Origin: Mesorhizobium sp. LSHC420B00 | GTDB lineage: Bacteria > Pseudomonadota > Alphaproteobacteria > Rhizobiales > Rhizobiaceae | Assembly (NCBI RefSeq): GCF_000503055.1 | Contig: NZ_AYVY01000015.1 | Location: 84,606 to 140,332 of the forward strand | Direction of reading: 5' to 3' | DNA length: 55,727 bases | Part shown: positions 45,634 through 54,523 of the stretch, in pieces | How positions within the stretch are numbered: position 1 is the stretch's first letter | Layout: the number at the start of each line of letters is the position of its first letter | Position numbers and translations under genes: made by a program | Notes under the pieces: generated by a model | The model's database searches: none | The model's input: only the letters and a program-made list of their open reading frames with translations | What the model was told of the DNA's origin: nothing

Positions 45634-46647
45634 TCACCCGATATCCTTACGCAGCGGCGCGCAGCTCTCGCCAACGATCAGTGCCGGCTGAAAAACGATG
45701 TTGCGCACGGGCTCCGACACTCTTTCCTCGATGCGGTCGACGAGCAGGCGCAGCGCTTCGTTGGTCATGTCGGCAATGGGATGTTCCGTTCTCGTCAGTC
45801 GCGGCTTCAGGCCTCCGGCGCCTGCGACGGTGTCGGTAGAGGCGACCGAGACGTCTTGCGGACAGCGCAAGCCGAGATCGGCAATGGCGCGCATCACGCC
45901 GATCGCCATGACGCCGTTCGCGACATAGATCGCCGTGGGACGGTCGGGCGAACCCATCATGTCGCGGGCCACCGAATAGGCGGCCTCCTCGCGAAATTCG
46001 CCGGACCTGACATGGCCAGGCTGCGGAGTTAATCCCCGCGCGGCCATCGCGTCGATCATGCCGTCAAGCCTGCCCTTGCTGGTCGACAGTTGCATCGGCC
46101 CGGTGACCGAACCTATGCGGCGATGCCCAAGATCGAGCAGGTAGTCGACCGCCTGCCTGCCGGCTGCCCGATTGTCTATGCTCACCGTATCGGCGCTGTT
46201 GCCTTCGATCGGTCGACCTAGAAGAACGGTCGCGATGCCTTCGAACTCATGCGGCTGATATTGATTTGCGGCGCCCACCGGAACCAGAACCATTCCGTCG
46301 CAACCGAGGGTGCGAATCCGCGACAGGATGCGCCGTTCGGTGTCGGGCTTTTCATCGCTGTTGAAGAGAACGAGTGAATAACCCCATGCCGCGACCGCTG
46401 CCTCGGCCGACCAGACGATGCGTGCGTAAAACGGGTTCGAGAGATCGGCCACCGCAAGGGCGATCAGCTGGCTGCGGTTGCGACGCAGATTGCGGGCGGC
46501 CAGCGACGGTTCATAGCGCAGCTCGCGAATGGCGGTGACGACGCGAGCCCTCAGCTCGGGACTGACAAAGGCCGTATCGTTCATGACGGCCGAAACCGTC
46601 GCAGTCGATACGCCTGCCGTTCTGGCGACGTCTTTGATGGTGGCCAT
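45634..46647 (-). CDS. LacI-family transcriptional regulator
   Basis: A 337-residue repressor. The start at 46645-46647 gives the canonical MATIKDVARTAGVSTATVSA helix-turn-helix. The hinge is YEPSLAARNLRRNRSQ, and the effector domain has DLSNPFYARIVW and ends IVFQPALIVGES. It is divergent from the ribose-type importer operon. Two closely similar operator candidates lie between them (46659-46674 and 46747-46762), so it very probably represses that operon and itself. Confidence 0.93.
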   Translation of the reverse strand: MATIKDVARTAGVSTATVSAVMNDTAFVSPELRARVVTAIRELRYEPSLAARNLRRNRSQLIALAVADLSNPFYARIVWSAEAAVAAWGYSLVLFNSDEKPDTERRILSRIRTLGCDGMVLVPVGAANQYQPHEFEGIATVLLGRPIEGNSADTVSIDNRAAGRQAVDYLLDLGHRRIGSVTGPMQLSTSKGRLDGMIDAMAARGLTPQPGHVRSGEFREEAAYSVARDMMGSPDRPTAIYVANGVMAIGVMRAIADLGLRCPQDVSVASTDTVAGAGGLKPRLTRTEHPIADMTNEALRLLVDRIEERVSEPVRNIVFQPALIVGESCAPLRKDIG

Positions 46648-46658
46648 TTTGCCCCGAT

Positions 46659-46674
46659 AGCTAATCGTTTCGCT
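46659..46674 (-). promoter_or_regulatory. LacI-type operator, copy 1
   Basis: Reverse complement AGCGAAACGATTAGCT, differing at two positions from copy 2 at 46747. It lies 12 bp before the LacI gene's start codon, suited to autorepression. Confidence 0.65.
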
Positions 46675-46746
46675 GAACTTTGGTTCAGATTTATCCCTGT
46701 GTCCAGCGGATTCATGCTTGCATTGGACTGCGTTTTGCAGGACGTT

Positions 46747-46762
46747 AGCGAAACGGTTTGCT
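46747..46762 (+). promoter_or_regulatory. LacI-type operator, copy 2
   Basis: AGCGAAACGGTTTGCT, an imperfect palindrome with the central CG usual for LacI-family sites. It lies 44 bp before the binding-protein gene and 88 bp from copy 1 (about eight helical turns), compatible with looping. Confidence 0.65.
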
Positions 46763-46805
46763 GTCAAGGGGCTCTGACGGCAGACTAGGCGAAGGGAGGA
46801 ACACC

Positions 46806-47747
46806 ATGAAAAATCTAGCTTGCATTATTGCCGCAGGAGCGCTCTCGCTCGCGACGGCCAGCGCTGCCGCGCAGGACAAGCCGCTTCTTGGCGTTGTGTC
46901 GATAAGCGCCACCGAGGCCAACAATGTCCGCTACATCCAGGGCGCGACGAAGGCCGCCGACGAGCTTGGCTGGAAGACCAACGTCGTGGATGCCGCCGGC
47001 AGCGCCGACCAGGCGAACGCGGCGATCCAGAATTTCGCGCAGCTCAAGGCGGATGCGATCATCGACATGGTGTTTCCCTATTCGTCGATCGGCGCCGGTC
47101 TGGCCGCCGCAGGCGACGCTGGAATACCTGTGGTGACCTGGGGCGGCGGGCTCGGCTCGACCGTTGCCGCAACCAACGGCTCGGGCGGTCCGATGGCGAT
47201 TCCGGTCGTGGATCTGATGGTCAAGAAGATGGACGGCAAGGGCTCGATACTGGCGCTCACCTACCGGACCGGGGAAGTCTGCCGGAACCGCGAAGTCGTC
47301 ATGGACGAGATCGTCGCCAAACACCCCGAGATCACCGTCACCAAGAACGAGGTGCGTATTCCCGGCTATTTCGAGGACGGCGCCCAGTACGCCAATGCGT
47401 GGCTGGCGTCGCATCCGGCCGGCAAGGAAAACCTGGCGATCTGGGGATGCTGGGACGACCCGGCGATTGGCGCTATCGGCTCGTTGCGCGCCCAGGGGCG
47501 CGACGACGTTCTCGTCTACGGCATCAACGGCAATGCCCAGGCGCTGGAGAACATCAAGAATGGCTTCATGACCGCCACGGCCTGGCAGGACAGCTTCACC
47601 GAGGGCTACAACATGGTCAAGATGTTGAAGGACATCAAGGACGCAGGCGGCGCATGGCAAGCCAAGGCAGCCGAGGTTCCGGCGGTGCTGGTGACCAAGG
47701 AAACCGTCGACGCCTTCCTCAAGGACCATCCGGAAGCCATAAAGTAG
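46806..47747 (+). CDS. Ribose-type ABC importer, periplasmic binding protein
   Basis: An RbsB-like binding protein of 313 residues with a Sec signal peptide ending SAAAQ (about residue 23). The mature part opens LLGVVSISATEANNVRYIQG, continues with FAQLKADAIIDMVFPYSSIG and IPVVTWGGGLGSTV, and has WGCWDDPAIGAIGSLRAQGR near residue 215. It starts the operon, preceded by GAAGGGAGGAA. An ATPase and a permease follow, then a metallo-beta-lactamase-fold hydrolase. The ligand is unknown and not necessarily ribose. Confidence 0.88.
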   Translation: MKNLACIIAAGALSLATASAAAQDKPLLGVVSISATEANNVRYIQGATKAADELGWKTNVVDAAGSADQANAAIQNFAQLKADAIIDMVFPYSSIGAGLAAAGDAGIPVVTWGGGLGSTVAATNGSGGPMAIPVVDLMVKKMDGKGSILALTYRTGEVCRNREVVMDEIVAKHPEITVTKNEVRIPGYFEDGAQYANAWLASHPAGKENLAIWGCWDDPAIGAIGSLRAQGRDDVLVYGINGNAQALENIKNGFMTATAWQDSFTEGYNMVKMLKDIKDAGGAWQAKAAEVPAVLVTKETVDAFLKDHPEAIK

Positions 47748-47803
47748 GACTTGGTTTGGCGGCGGCGTTCACAAGAGGTGCGCCGCAGCCGGGCGGCGCG
47801 GAA

Positions 47804-49306
47804 ATGACGGTCCCATTGCTGGTCGCACGCGATATCGCAAAGGCCTTCGGCGGCACCCAAGCGCTGAAAGGCGTATCGCTCGATATTGCGCCGGGTGAAA
47901 TCCATGGCCTTGTCGGCGCCAACGGTGCAGGCAAGTCGACCTTCATCCGCATCCTCGCCGGACTGAACCATCCCGACGCCGGTCGTATCGAGCTCGACGG
48001 CCGCCGCCAGGAGATTGGCACGCCGCAGCGGGCGACCGAACTCGGCATGAGCTTCATCCATCAGGAGCTTGCGTTCGTGCCGGGCATGACCGTGCTGCAG
48101 AACATCATGCTGGGCGTCCCGAAGAAAACGCGCTTCGGGCTGACCGATTGGCGTGCAATCGCGCGTGACGTTGCGCCGATCGCCGGTCGCGTCGGCATAT
48201 CGGCGCCGCTCAACGCCAGCGTGAAGGGACTTTCGACGGCCGAGATATGGCTGATCAACATTTGCCGCGCCCTGGTGCGCAAGGCGCGCCTGATCGTCAT
48301 GGACGAACCGACCGCATCGCTTGCCGCAGGTGAAGCGGAACGGCTGTTTGCGATTGTCCGCGATCTTTCCGCGTCAGGGGTGTCGGTGCTCTACATCTCG
48401 CACCGGCTGGACGAGATCCTGAACCTGTGCACGCGCGTGTCGGTCTTCCGCGATGGCCGCTCCGTCGCCGAACTCGCCGGAGACGCGCTCCACCGCCCCG
48501 CGCTGGTCGAGGCGATCGTCGGCGGTGCAATTCGCGACACTCAAAGGACGGCCACCGCAAGGGCACGCGGCGGTGTCGTGCTGGAAGCGAAGAACCTGAC
48601 GCGGGTGCCGAAAGTCCGCGGCGTCAGCCTTGAGCTTCACGCCGGCGAAGTGTTGGGCATCGGCGGCCTTGTCGGCGCCGGACGAACGGAGCTCGCGCGG
48701 CTGCTTTTCGGGGCGGACCGGCCGGACAGCGGCGAGATGGCGCTGATGGGCCGGCCCTATACGCCCTCTTCCCCCGCGGCGGCCGTCCAGGTGGGGCTTG
48801 GGCTGGTCCCGGAGGAGCGCCGGGCGGAAGCGCTCTTCCTGTCCAAGAGTATCGCCTTCAATCTGAGCATCGCCAATCTCGACAGGGTCGCTTTCGGTCG
48901 CTACCTGCCGCTGATGAACCGCCGCGCCCGCACGTCTATGGCCGGCGAGATGATCCGCGCCCTGTCGATAAAGGCGCGGAACGCGAGCACGCCGGTCGGC
49001 CGTCTCAGCGGCGGCAATCAGCAGAAGGTGGCGATCGGCCGCTGGCTCCAACGCATACCGAAGGTGCTGATCCTCGACGAGCCGACGCGAGGCGTCGATA
49101 TCGGAGCGCGCACCGAGATCCACCGACTGATCCGCCAGCAAGCCGAGGCAGGAATGGCGGTTCTGGTGATTTCGTCGGAACCGGACGAGTTGCCTGAGCT
49201 GTGCGATCGCGTTCTGGTGATGGCGGAAGGCCGCATCGTTCGCGAGCTGACCGGCCTAGCCATGTCGCGGAAGGCAATCGTCGAGGCAAGCTATGTCGAA
49301 CCCTAA
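47804..49306 (+). CDS. Ribose-type ABC importer, duplicated ATPase
   Basis: A 500-residue ATPase with two ABC modules. The first has Walker A GANGAGKST and Walker B LIVMDEPTASLA; its signature motif is GLSTAEIWL instead of the usual LSGG form. The second has GGLVGAGRTEL, LSGGNQQKVAIGRWL and LILDEPTRGVD. The start at 47804 fits the standard N-terminus VARDIAKAFGG. The gene lies 56 bp after the binding-protein gene and 23 bp before the permease gene. Confidence 0.92.
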   Translation: MTVPLLVARDIAKAFGGTQALKGVSLDIAPGEIHGLVGANGAGKSTFIRILAGLNHPDAGRIELDGRRQEIGTPQRATELGMSFIHQELAFVPGMTVLQNIMLGVPKKTRFGLTDWRAIARDVAPIAGRVGISAPLNASVKGLSTAEIWLINICRALVRKARLIVMDEPTASLAAGEAERLFAIVRDLSASGVSVLYISHRLDEILNLCTRVSVFRDGRSVAELAGDALHRPALVEAIVGGAIRDTQRTATARARGGVVLEAKNLTRVPKVRGVSLELHAGEVLGIGGLVGAGRTELARLLFGADRPDSGEMALMGRPYTPSSPAAAVQVGLGLVPEERRAEALFLSKSIAFNLSIANLDRVAFGRYLPLMNRRARTSMAGEMIRALSIKARNASTPVGRLSGGNQQKVAIGRWLQRIPKVLILDEPTRGVDIGARTEIHRLIRQQAEAGMAVLVISSEPDELPELCDRVLVMAEGRIVRELTGLAMSRKAIVEASYVEP

Positions 49307-49329
49307 GCACTGATGGAGGACCATCCCTG

Positions 49330-50325
49330 ATGAGCGATGTTGCGATAAGCGCCCGGCGTCTGTCGCCCGGAACCAAGGCGGCGCTCGGTATCTTTGCCCG
49401 CTATGGGACGATCATTGGGCTTCTGGCGATGATCGTCACGTTTTCGATCCTGTCGCCCGCCGCCTTTCCAACCGTGGGCAATTTCACCAATGTGCTGAAC
49501 CAGGCTTCGCTGGCCATGATCATTGCCGGCGGGCTGACACTGGCCGTTGTCGTTGGCGAACTCGATCTCTCCATAGGCTTTGCCGCCAGCCTGCACGGCA
49601 TTCTGATCACCGGCTTCGTCGTCCACGACAAGCTGCCAATCCCGCTTGGGGTGGTCATCGTCATCGCGCTGGGCGCGGTGATCGGTCTGGTCAACGGCTT
49701 CATCGTCACCAAGATCAAGGTCAATTCCGTCATTGCGACGCTGGGCGTCGGAACGATCCTTACAGGCCTGGCCTTCGCCTATTCCGCCGGCGTTCCCATT
49801 GTGGCGGGCGTGCCGGAGGCATTTCTCCAGCTTTCCCTTGGCCGCTGGCTGTTCGGCATTCCCAACAACATCATCGTCATGATCCTCGTTCTCGGCGGGC
49901 TTTGGGTGCTGGTCGAGCGAACGCCGCTCGGCCAGGAGATCCAGGCCGTGGGCGGCAATGCGGTGGCTGCCCGCCTTGCCGGCGTGAATGTCGATCGTAT
50001 CAAGATCCTCGGTTTCGTCATTTCGGGAATGTGCGCGGCGCTGACCGGAATACTGCTTGCCTCGCGTCTCGGCAGCGGCACGGCCAGCGCCGCGGACTCC
50101 TACTTGCTCACCGCATTCGCGGCTGTGTTCCTTGGTTCGGCGACGCTGCGTGACGGGGAATTCCATGTGCTCGGCACATTGGTCGGCGCTCTCATCATCG
50201 CCTTCGGCTTCAACGGCCTCAACATTTTCGGCGCCCCGACCTTCTCGCAATATGTGTTGCAGGGCGCCATCCTGATCATTGCCGTGGGCATGGCGAGCCT
50301 GGGCCGCTCGCTGGCGGAACGCTGA
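49330..50325 (+). CDS. Ribose-type ABC importer, permease
   Basis: A 331-residue RbsC-type permease with about nine to ten hydrophobic helices, among them ASLAMIIAGGLTLAVVVGEL (near residues 58-77) followed by DLSIGFAASLHG, the family's conserved stretch. GNAVAARLAGVNVDRIKILGF lies near 215-235. The start at 49330 follows a GGAGGACC-type ribosome site. The MBL-fold gene begins 10 bp downstream, so the two are one transcript. Confidence 0.92.
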   Translation: MSDVAISARRLSPGTKAALGIFARYGTIIGLLAMIVTFSILSPAAFPTVGNFTNVLNQASLAMIIAGGLTLAVVVGELDLSIGFAASLHGILITGFVVHDKLPIPLGVVIVIALGAVIGLVNGFIVTKIKVNSVIATLGVGTILTGLAFAYSAGVPIVAGVPEAFLQLSLGRWLFGIPNNIIVMILVLGGLWVLVERTPLGQEIQAVGGNAVAARLAGVNVDRIKILGFVISGMCAALTGILLASRLGSGTASAADSYLLTAFAAVFLGSATLRDGEFHVLGTLVGALIIAFGFNGLNIFGAPTFSQYVLQGAILIIAVGMASLGRSLAER

Positions 50326-50335
50326 AGGAGAAAGC

Positions 50336-51172
50336 ATGACAAGCGAAAACACGCATTGGGAGGTTTACGTCGTCGAATTCGCCCGATCGAAGCAGCAGCC
50401 CTGGGTGGATCTCGTCGCAGGCATGTATGACGATGGCAAGGTCGATCTGCCCTTCTCCTTTGTCCTGCTACGCCATGGCGACCGCAACGTGCTGGTCGAC
50501 ACCGGCTTCATTCAGGAAACGAGCACAGCCTTCTCGCTGAAGTTCGACATTCCCCACTGGATTTCGCCGGTTCGCATGCTGGCCGAGCTTGGCATTGCAG
50601 CCGGCGCGATCACCGACATTTTTGTGACCCATGCGCATTTCGATCACATGGGATCGATCGCCGAGTTCCCGAATGCAAATCTCTATATCCAGAAAAGCGA
50701 ATTGCTGTCCTGGTATGAGGCGATCGCATTGCCGCCGCGGTTCGGTTATCTCACCGCCATCATCGATCCCGACACGTTGCGCGCCGCCCTTGATGCATCG
50801 GTCGAACACCGCGTTTCGCTGATCGATGGCGACAAGGACGACGTGCTGCCGGGCATCCATGTACGGCTGGGAAGCGGCCACACGATCGGACAGCAATTCG
50901 TCATCGTCCAGTCCGCGCGGGGCAAACTGGTCGTCTCCGGCGACTGTGTCTATTCGAAGCGCCAGATCACCGGACACAAGCACGACGGCGTCTATGCGCC
51001 GCTGAACAATGCCGTCGGCAGTGTTTGGGAGCAGCTGAAGACCATCGACCGCATCAACACCGCGATCGGCGGCGATCTTGGGCAACTGATCGTCCTGCAC
51101 GACATAGAGCGATGGAAGGGTCTGCCGGTCATTGCGGAAGTCGAAGGGTTCCGGATCGTCAGGGCCGGATAG
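50336..51172 (+). CDS. Metallo-beta-lactamase-fold hydrolase (lactonase-like)
   Basis: A 278-residue cytoplasmic MBL-fold protein. The zinc ligands are visible in order: THAHFDHMG (HxHxDH, about residues 98-106), His in GSGHTIGQ (about 181), Asp in VSGDCVYS (about 202) and His in IVLHDIERW (about 248). This set and length match the N-acyl-homoserine-lactonase/AttM-like subgroup, which opens lactone rings. It follows the importer permease by 10 bp. A natural reading is import of a lactone or sugar lactone followed by hydrolysis, but quenching of quorum signals is also possible. No signal peptide. Confidence 0.85.
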   Translation: MTSENTHWEVYVVEFARSKQQPWVDLVAGMYDDGKVDLPFSFVLLRHGDRNVLVDTGFIQETSTAFSLKFDIPHWISPVRMLAELGIAAGAITDIFVTHAHFDHMGSIAEFPNANLYIQKSELLSWYEAIALPPRFGYLTAIIDPDTLRAALDASVEHRVSLIDGDKDDVLPGIHVRLGSGHTIGQQFVIVQSARGKLVVSGDCVYSKRQITGHKHDGVYAPLNNAVGSVWEQLKTIDRINTAIGGDLGQLIVLHDIERWKGLPVIAEVEGFRIVRAG

Positions 51173-51308
51173 GAAAATCGAAGGCGGCCTTCGCGGCAGC
51201 CTCTTCGTACGGAGCTCGACCGGTGACGCAGCTCTCATGGGCCGCTCCGGCCGAAAGGACTGTCAAAGACTTACGAATTGCTGGCCGAAGCGACGGTGCT
51301 GAGGTTCG

Positions 51309-52127
51309 CTACGCGACACGCACCGTGCGCTGCCTCGGCTTGATCGCGGTGGCGAGCAGCAGGCCGGCGACGATGAAGGCGGCGCCGGCGAGATCGTAGT
51401 CGTGCAAGCTTTCGCCAAGGAACAGATAAGCGAGCACGGCGACGAAGGCGGTCTGCAGATAGAGCAGCATGCTGGCGCGCCCGGCGCCAAGCGTCTCGAC
51501 GCTGCGGTTGTAGAGATAGTACATCAGAGCGCCGCCCGGGCCGGCAACATAGGCGAGGGCCAGAAGGCCGTTCGCATGCAGCGCCGAACGATCCCCGGAA
51601 AACAGTTCCCAGAGATAGAGAGGCAGTGCGGCCAGCGCGCCGGCTCCCAGCAGCAGGACCACCATCGGCAGAAGCTCAATGCCGAATTTCGCGCGACGCA
51701 GCAGCACGGTGTAGAGGCCCCAGCAAAGCGCGCTGCCGACGATCCACAACTCGCCGGGATTGAACCGTAGCTGCATCAGCGCGGCAAGGTCGCCGCGCGC
51801 CACGATCACCACCATCCCAGCCAGAGCGACCAGCGCTCCAAGCGCTTTCCAGACACCGAGGGGCTCGCCAAGCACGAAGCGGGCAAGCACCATGGTCATG
51901 ATCGGCGACAGCGCCATGATGATGCCGGCGGTTGTCGCGTTGGTGTAGTTGAGGCCCGTGTAGATCATGCCCTGACACAAGGTCAGCCCGATGGCGCCGA
52001 TGACCAGCACCTCGATCACCCGGGATTGGATCAGCACGAGCATCGCCCCGTGATGACGATGGACGATAGGCAGCAGGATCGCGCAGGCGAGCGTCAGCCG
52101 CCAGAAGCAGAGGGCCCAAGGCGGCAT
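51309..52127 (-). CDS. EamA/DMT-family transporter, N-terminus uncertain
   Basis: The 272 residues from the first in-frame ATG hold nine helices of an EamA transporter, with the two repeated units (GLTLCQGMIYTGLNYTNATT in the first, VLAYLFLGESLHDYDLAGAA in the second). The family needs one more helix at the front. The reading frame does continue upstream with exactly that: YSLATLCWLLSAGVYIAAKW. It runs open to a TAA near 52298, but no ATG, GTG or TTG occurs in it. Either a rare start codon is used or the start was lost. Substrate unknown; exporters of amino acids or metabolites are usual. Confidence 0.8.
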   Translation of the reverse strand: MPPWALCFWRLTLACAILLPIVHRHHGAMLVLIQSRVIEVLVIGAIGLTLCQGMIYTGLNYTNATTAGIIMALSPIMTMVLARFVLGEPLGVWKALGALVALAGMVVIVARGDLAALMQLRFNPGELWIVGSALCWGLYTVLLRRAKFGIELLPMVVLLLGAGALAALPLYLWELFSGDRSALHANGLLALAYVAGPGGALMYYLYNRSVETLGAGRASMLLYLQTAFVAVLAYLFLGESLHDYDLAGAAFIVAGLLLATAIKPRQRTVRVA

Positions 52128-52297
52128 CTCGGGGGCAACCCACTTGGCGGCAATATAGACGCCGGCGGACAGGAGCCAGCAGAGCGTCGCGAGGGAATAG
52201 GCGAGCGGAAGTGATGCGCCGGGTGTCGCCTTAGCTACATTTGGCTGTGCTATCGGCAGTGATTGGATATCCGTCTCCTCCCATCGTAGACTTTAGC

Positions 52298-52670
52298 AGA
52301 TTTGCAGCGTCTTGCTAAGCAGCAACAACAGCTGTTTCACCGGCTGGTGCAATCGGTGGGTCATTGTGGGTCCCGCCGTTCACGGTCTCGTTCCATTCGA
52401 ACGCATGTTGGCCCATGAGCAACTCGATACCGAAAAGCGCAAGCCGTATCGATTTCGCGCGATACGAATCTGAGATTCATATTGCGCGACAGATATTCGC
52501 GCGGTTGCCACAATCTTCTCGCGCCATATTTCTGCCGAGAGCAGATCTGTCGCGAATTCCTGGCCCTCGGATCACGAGCGCCGCTGTTTTTTTCGAAGCA
52601 ATTGGAAGAATAAGCCACTGACTTCCGTTTGCACAAAGAGCGCGACACATATCCATGCGGAGGACGTCCG
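52298..52670. other. Intergenic region upstream of the PQQ-type dehydrogenase
   Basis: About 370 bp without a convincing gene. It contains the inverted repeat at 52456-52488 and, near its end, a run of seven T. A plus-strand frame without start (about 52369-52476) has coding-like bias but no recognised family. Confidence 0.4.
52456..52488. repeat. 15-bp inverted repeat, possible operator
   Basis: CGCGCGATACGAATC (52456-52470) and GATTCATATTGCGCG (52474-52488) are inverse complements at 13 of 15 positions, separated by three bases. Such a long palindrome suggests a dimeric regulator site or a hairpin. It lies 183 bp before the dehydrogenase gene. Confidence 0.55.
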
Positions 52671-54002
52671 ATGCATGCCGGCTTCCGAGGGAGCGTACTC
52701 GTAGCGGTGTTGGGCGCCGTCATGGCAAGCTGCGCCGGCATCCCGGCGCAAAAAACCGGGGCAATAACCGGCTATGGCCCCAACCCCACTTTACCGAAAC
52801 CAAGACCGACGCTGATCCCGACTGTTAACATCGCCGAGGCGAAAGGCTGGCAGAAAGGAGGTATGCCGACCCCGGCGAAGGGGCTGACAGTGAACGCCTT
52901 CGCCACCGGCCTCGACCATCCGCGCTGGCTGCATGTGCTTCCGAACGGCGACGTTCTGGTTGCTGAAACCAATGCCCCTGCCAAGCATGACGAAGGCTTC
53001 AGTCTTAGAAAGGTCTTCATGGACCTGGCTATGAAGCGGGCTGGCGCCGCGACCAAAAGCGCCAATCGCATCACGCTGCTGCGCGACACCGATGGCGACG
53101 GCATTGCGGATGTGGGCACGACGTTCGCGGAAGGCCTCAATTCGCCCTTCGGCATGACGCTGTCCAAAGGCAAGCTCTTTGTCGCGAACACCGACGCGCT
53201 CGTCGCTTTCCTCTACTCCAATGGCCAGACCCGAGTCAGCACGTCGCCGGAAAAGATCATCGACTTGCCGGCCGGGGACCTCAACCATCATTGGACCAAG
53301 GACGTGATCGCAAGTCCGGATGGACGCAAGCTCTATGTCACCGTTGGTTCCAACAGCAACGTTGGAGAAAACGGCATAGCCGCGGAGAAGAACCGCGCCA
53401 CTGTCCTTGAAGTGGATCGGTCGACCCGCCGCACGCGGGTCTTCGCCTCGGGCCTGCGCAACCCGAACGGGCTCTCCTGGAATCCTGAAACTGGCGAGCT
53501 TTGGGTCGCCGTGAACGAGCGTGACGAGATCGGCGACGATCTCGTGCCGGATTACATGACCTCGGTTCGTGACGGCGCTTTCTACGGCTGGCCCTACAGC
53601 TACTACGGACAGAACGTCGACGAACGCGCTAAGCCGCAGCGCCCCGATCTCGTGGCGACGGCGGTCAAGCCCGATTACGCCCTGGGCTCTCATACCGCCT
53701 CGCTGGGACTGACCTTCTCCAAAGGCGCCCGGCTCGGTCCGACCTACGGCAACGGCGCCTTCGTCGGCCAGCACGGCTCGTGGAATAGAAGCGTGCACAG
53801 CGGCTACAAGGTGATCTTCGTGCCGTTCCATGGCGGCAAACCGAGCGGTCCTCCGAAAGATGTGCTCACTGGCTTCATCGGGCGTAATGGCGAGGCGATG
53901 GGCCGTCCGGTCGGCGTTGCTATCGATCAGACTGGCGCACTGCTCGTCGCCGACGACGTCGGTAACGTCATCTGGCGGGTCCGCCGGGCGAATGGCCGTT
54001 GA
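52671..54002 (+). CDS. PQQ-type sugar (sorbosone/glucose) dehydrogenase lipoprotein
   Basis: A 443-residue beta-propeller of the glucose/sorbosone dehydrogenase family. The N-terminus is a lipoprotein leader with MASC as lipobox (Cys about residue 24). Family stretches include [20 protein letters not shown] (about 77-96), [40 protein letters not shown] (about 260-279), [13 protein letters not shown] and [18 protein letters not shown]. Such enzymes oxidise aldoses at the outer face of the inner membrane using PQQ. The start at 52671 was chosen for the leader. It is monocistronic. Some members of the family have no known substrate. Confidence 0.88.
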   Translation: MHAGFRGSVLVAVLGAVMASCAGIPAQKTGAITGYGPNPTLPKPRPTLIPTVNIAEAKGWQKGGMPTPAKGLTVNAFATGLDHPRWLHVLPNGDVLVAETNAPAKHDEGFSLRKVFMDLAMKRAGAATKSANRITLLRDTDGDGIADVGTTFAEGLNSPFGMTLSKGKLFVANTDALVAFLYSNGQTRVSTSPEKIIDLPAGDLNHHWTKDVIASPDGRKLYVTVGSNSNVGENGIAAEKNRATVLEVDRSTRRTRVFASGLRNPNGLSWNPETGELWVAVNERDEIGDDLVPDYMTSVRDGAFYGWPYSYYGQNVDERAKPQRPDLVATAVKPDYALGSHTASLGLTFSKGARLGPTYGNGAFVGQHGSWNRSVHSGYKVIFVPFHGGKPSGPPKDVLTGFIGRNGEAMGRPVGVAIDQTGALLVADDVGNVIWRVRRANGR

Positions 54003-54108
54003 GCGCAGGTGCCTTTCTGATTCCGACCTCACCAGCCTTCGGCTACAGCGCCACGCCCGATATGGCTGCATTCGGCTACGATCTCGATGCATATGGCAGG
54101 CTGAGCGA

Positions 54109-54311
54109 CCCGAGACATAGGTGACATTTTGTACCGGACACATGGGTAACACTTTTGGCTTTTGGCCGGAGGCATTTGGCTCGTCAGCTTCATGCACTAT
54201 GATCTGGGATATCTCGACCTGGAACAGAGGACGTTGCAGACCATCGGCAATCCGTTCGGCACGAGATTGTCACCCATGTCTTAGGTACAAACTGTTACCC
54301 ATGTCTCCGGG
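54109..54311. mobile_element. Internally deleted insertion-sequence remnant with inverted ends
   Basis: The left end (54109-54145) and the inverse complement of the right end share GAGACATRGGT, then ACAnTTTGTACC and ACATGGGT as successive blocks, giving terminal inverted repeats of about 37 bp with mismatches. Inside, one frame reads LVSFMHYDLGYLDLEQRTLQ and then NPFGTRLSPMS-stop, the C-terminal tail of an integrase-core transposase common in rhizobia. The rest of the transposase is missing, so about 200 bp remain and it cannot move on its own. Confidence 0.7.
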
Positions 54312-54413
54312 CTGGACAAATATCTGAATTTGGTAGCGGGAGACCGCTACATCGCAATACCCACTATCGAAGACGCGTCTTCCATTTTCGCCGGCATGCG
54401 GCGTAGCTGCAAA

Positions 54414-54457
54414 CTACGAATCTGGGGTCAGGAGTTCGAATCTCTCCGGGCGCGCCA
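54414..54457 (+). tRNA. tRNA-Arg 3' half (anticodon ACG), likely attachment-site remnant
   Basis: CTACGAA (anticodon loop) is followed by TCTGG, a 4-nt variable region, T-arm AGGAG-TTCGAAT-CTCTC, acceptor strand CGGGCGC, G and CCA. It matches the second half of an arginine tRNA from the anticodon loop on. The preceding bases do not pair with TCTGG, and no D-arm or 5' acceptor strand is found. It is a broken tRNA, as left at the end of an integrated element. It differs in sequence from the fragment at 40344. Confidence 0.7.
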
Positions 54458-54480
54458 ACATTTCAATGACTTAGAAGGAC

Positions 54481-54523
54481 ATCGCAGACTAGAGAGAGAA
54501 ATTAGTCTGCGATTTAGTCTGCG
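54481..54523. repeat. Inverted and direct 10-11-bp repeats beside the tRNA fragment
   Basis: ATCGCAGACTA (54481-54491) is the exact inverse of TAGTCTGCGAT (54503-54513). TTAGTCTGCG occurs twice directly (54502-54511 and 54514-54523). Three copies of the same short element just beyond a tRNA end are typical of arm-type sites for an integrase or excision factor. Confidence 0.6.

Noticed and set aside
54333..54350. Short perfect hairpin GTAGCGG-GAGA-CCGCTAC
   Set aside because: Seven pairs and four loop bases, but no U-run and no gene ends nearby. It may belong to the decayed DNA beside the insertion-sequence remnant; no role can be supported.
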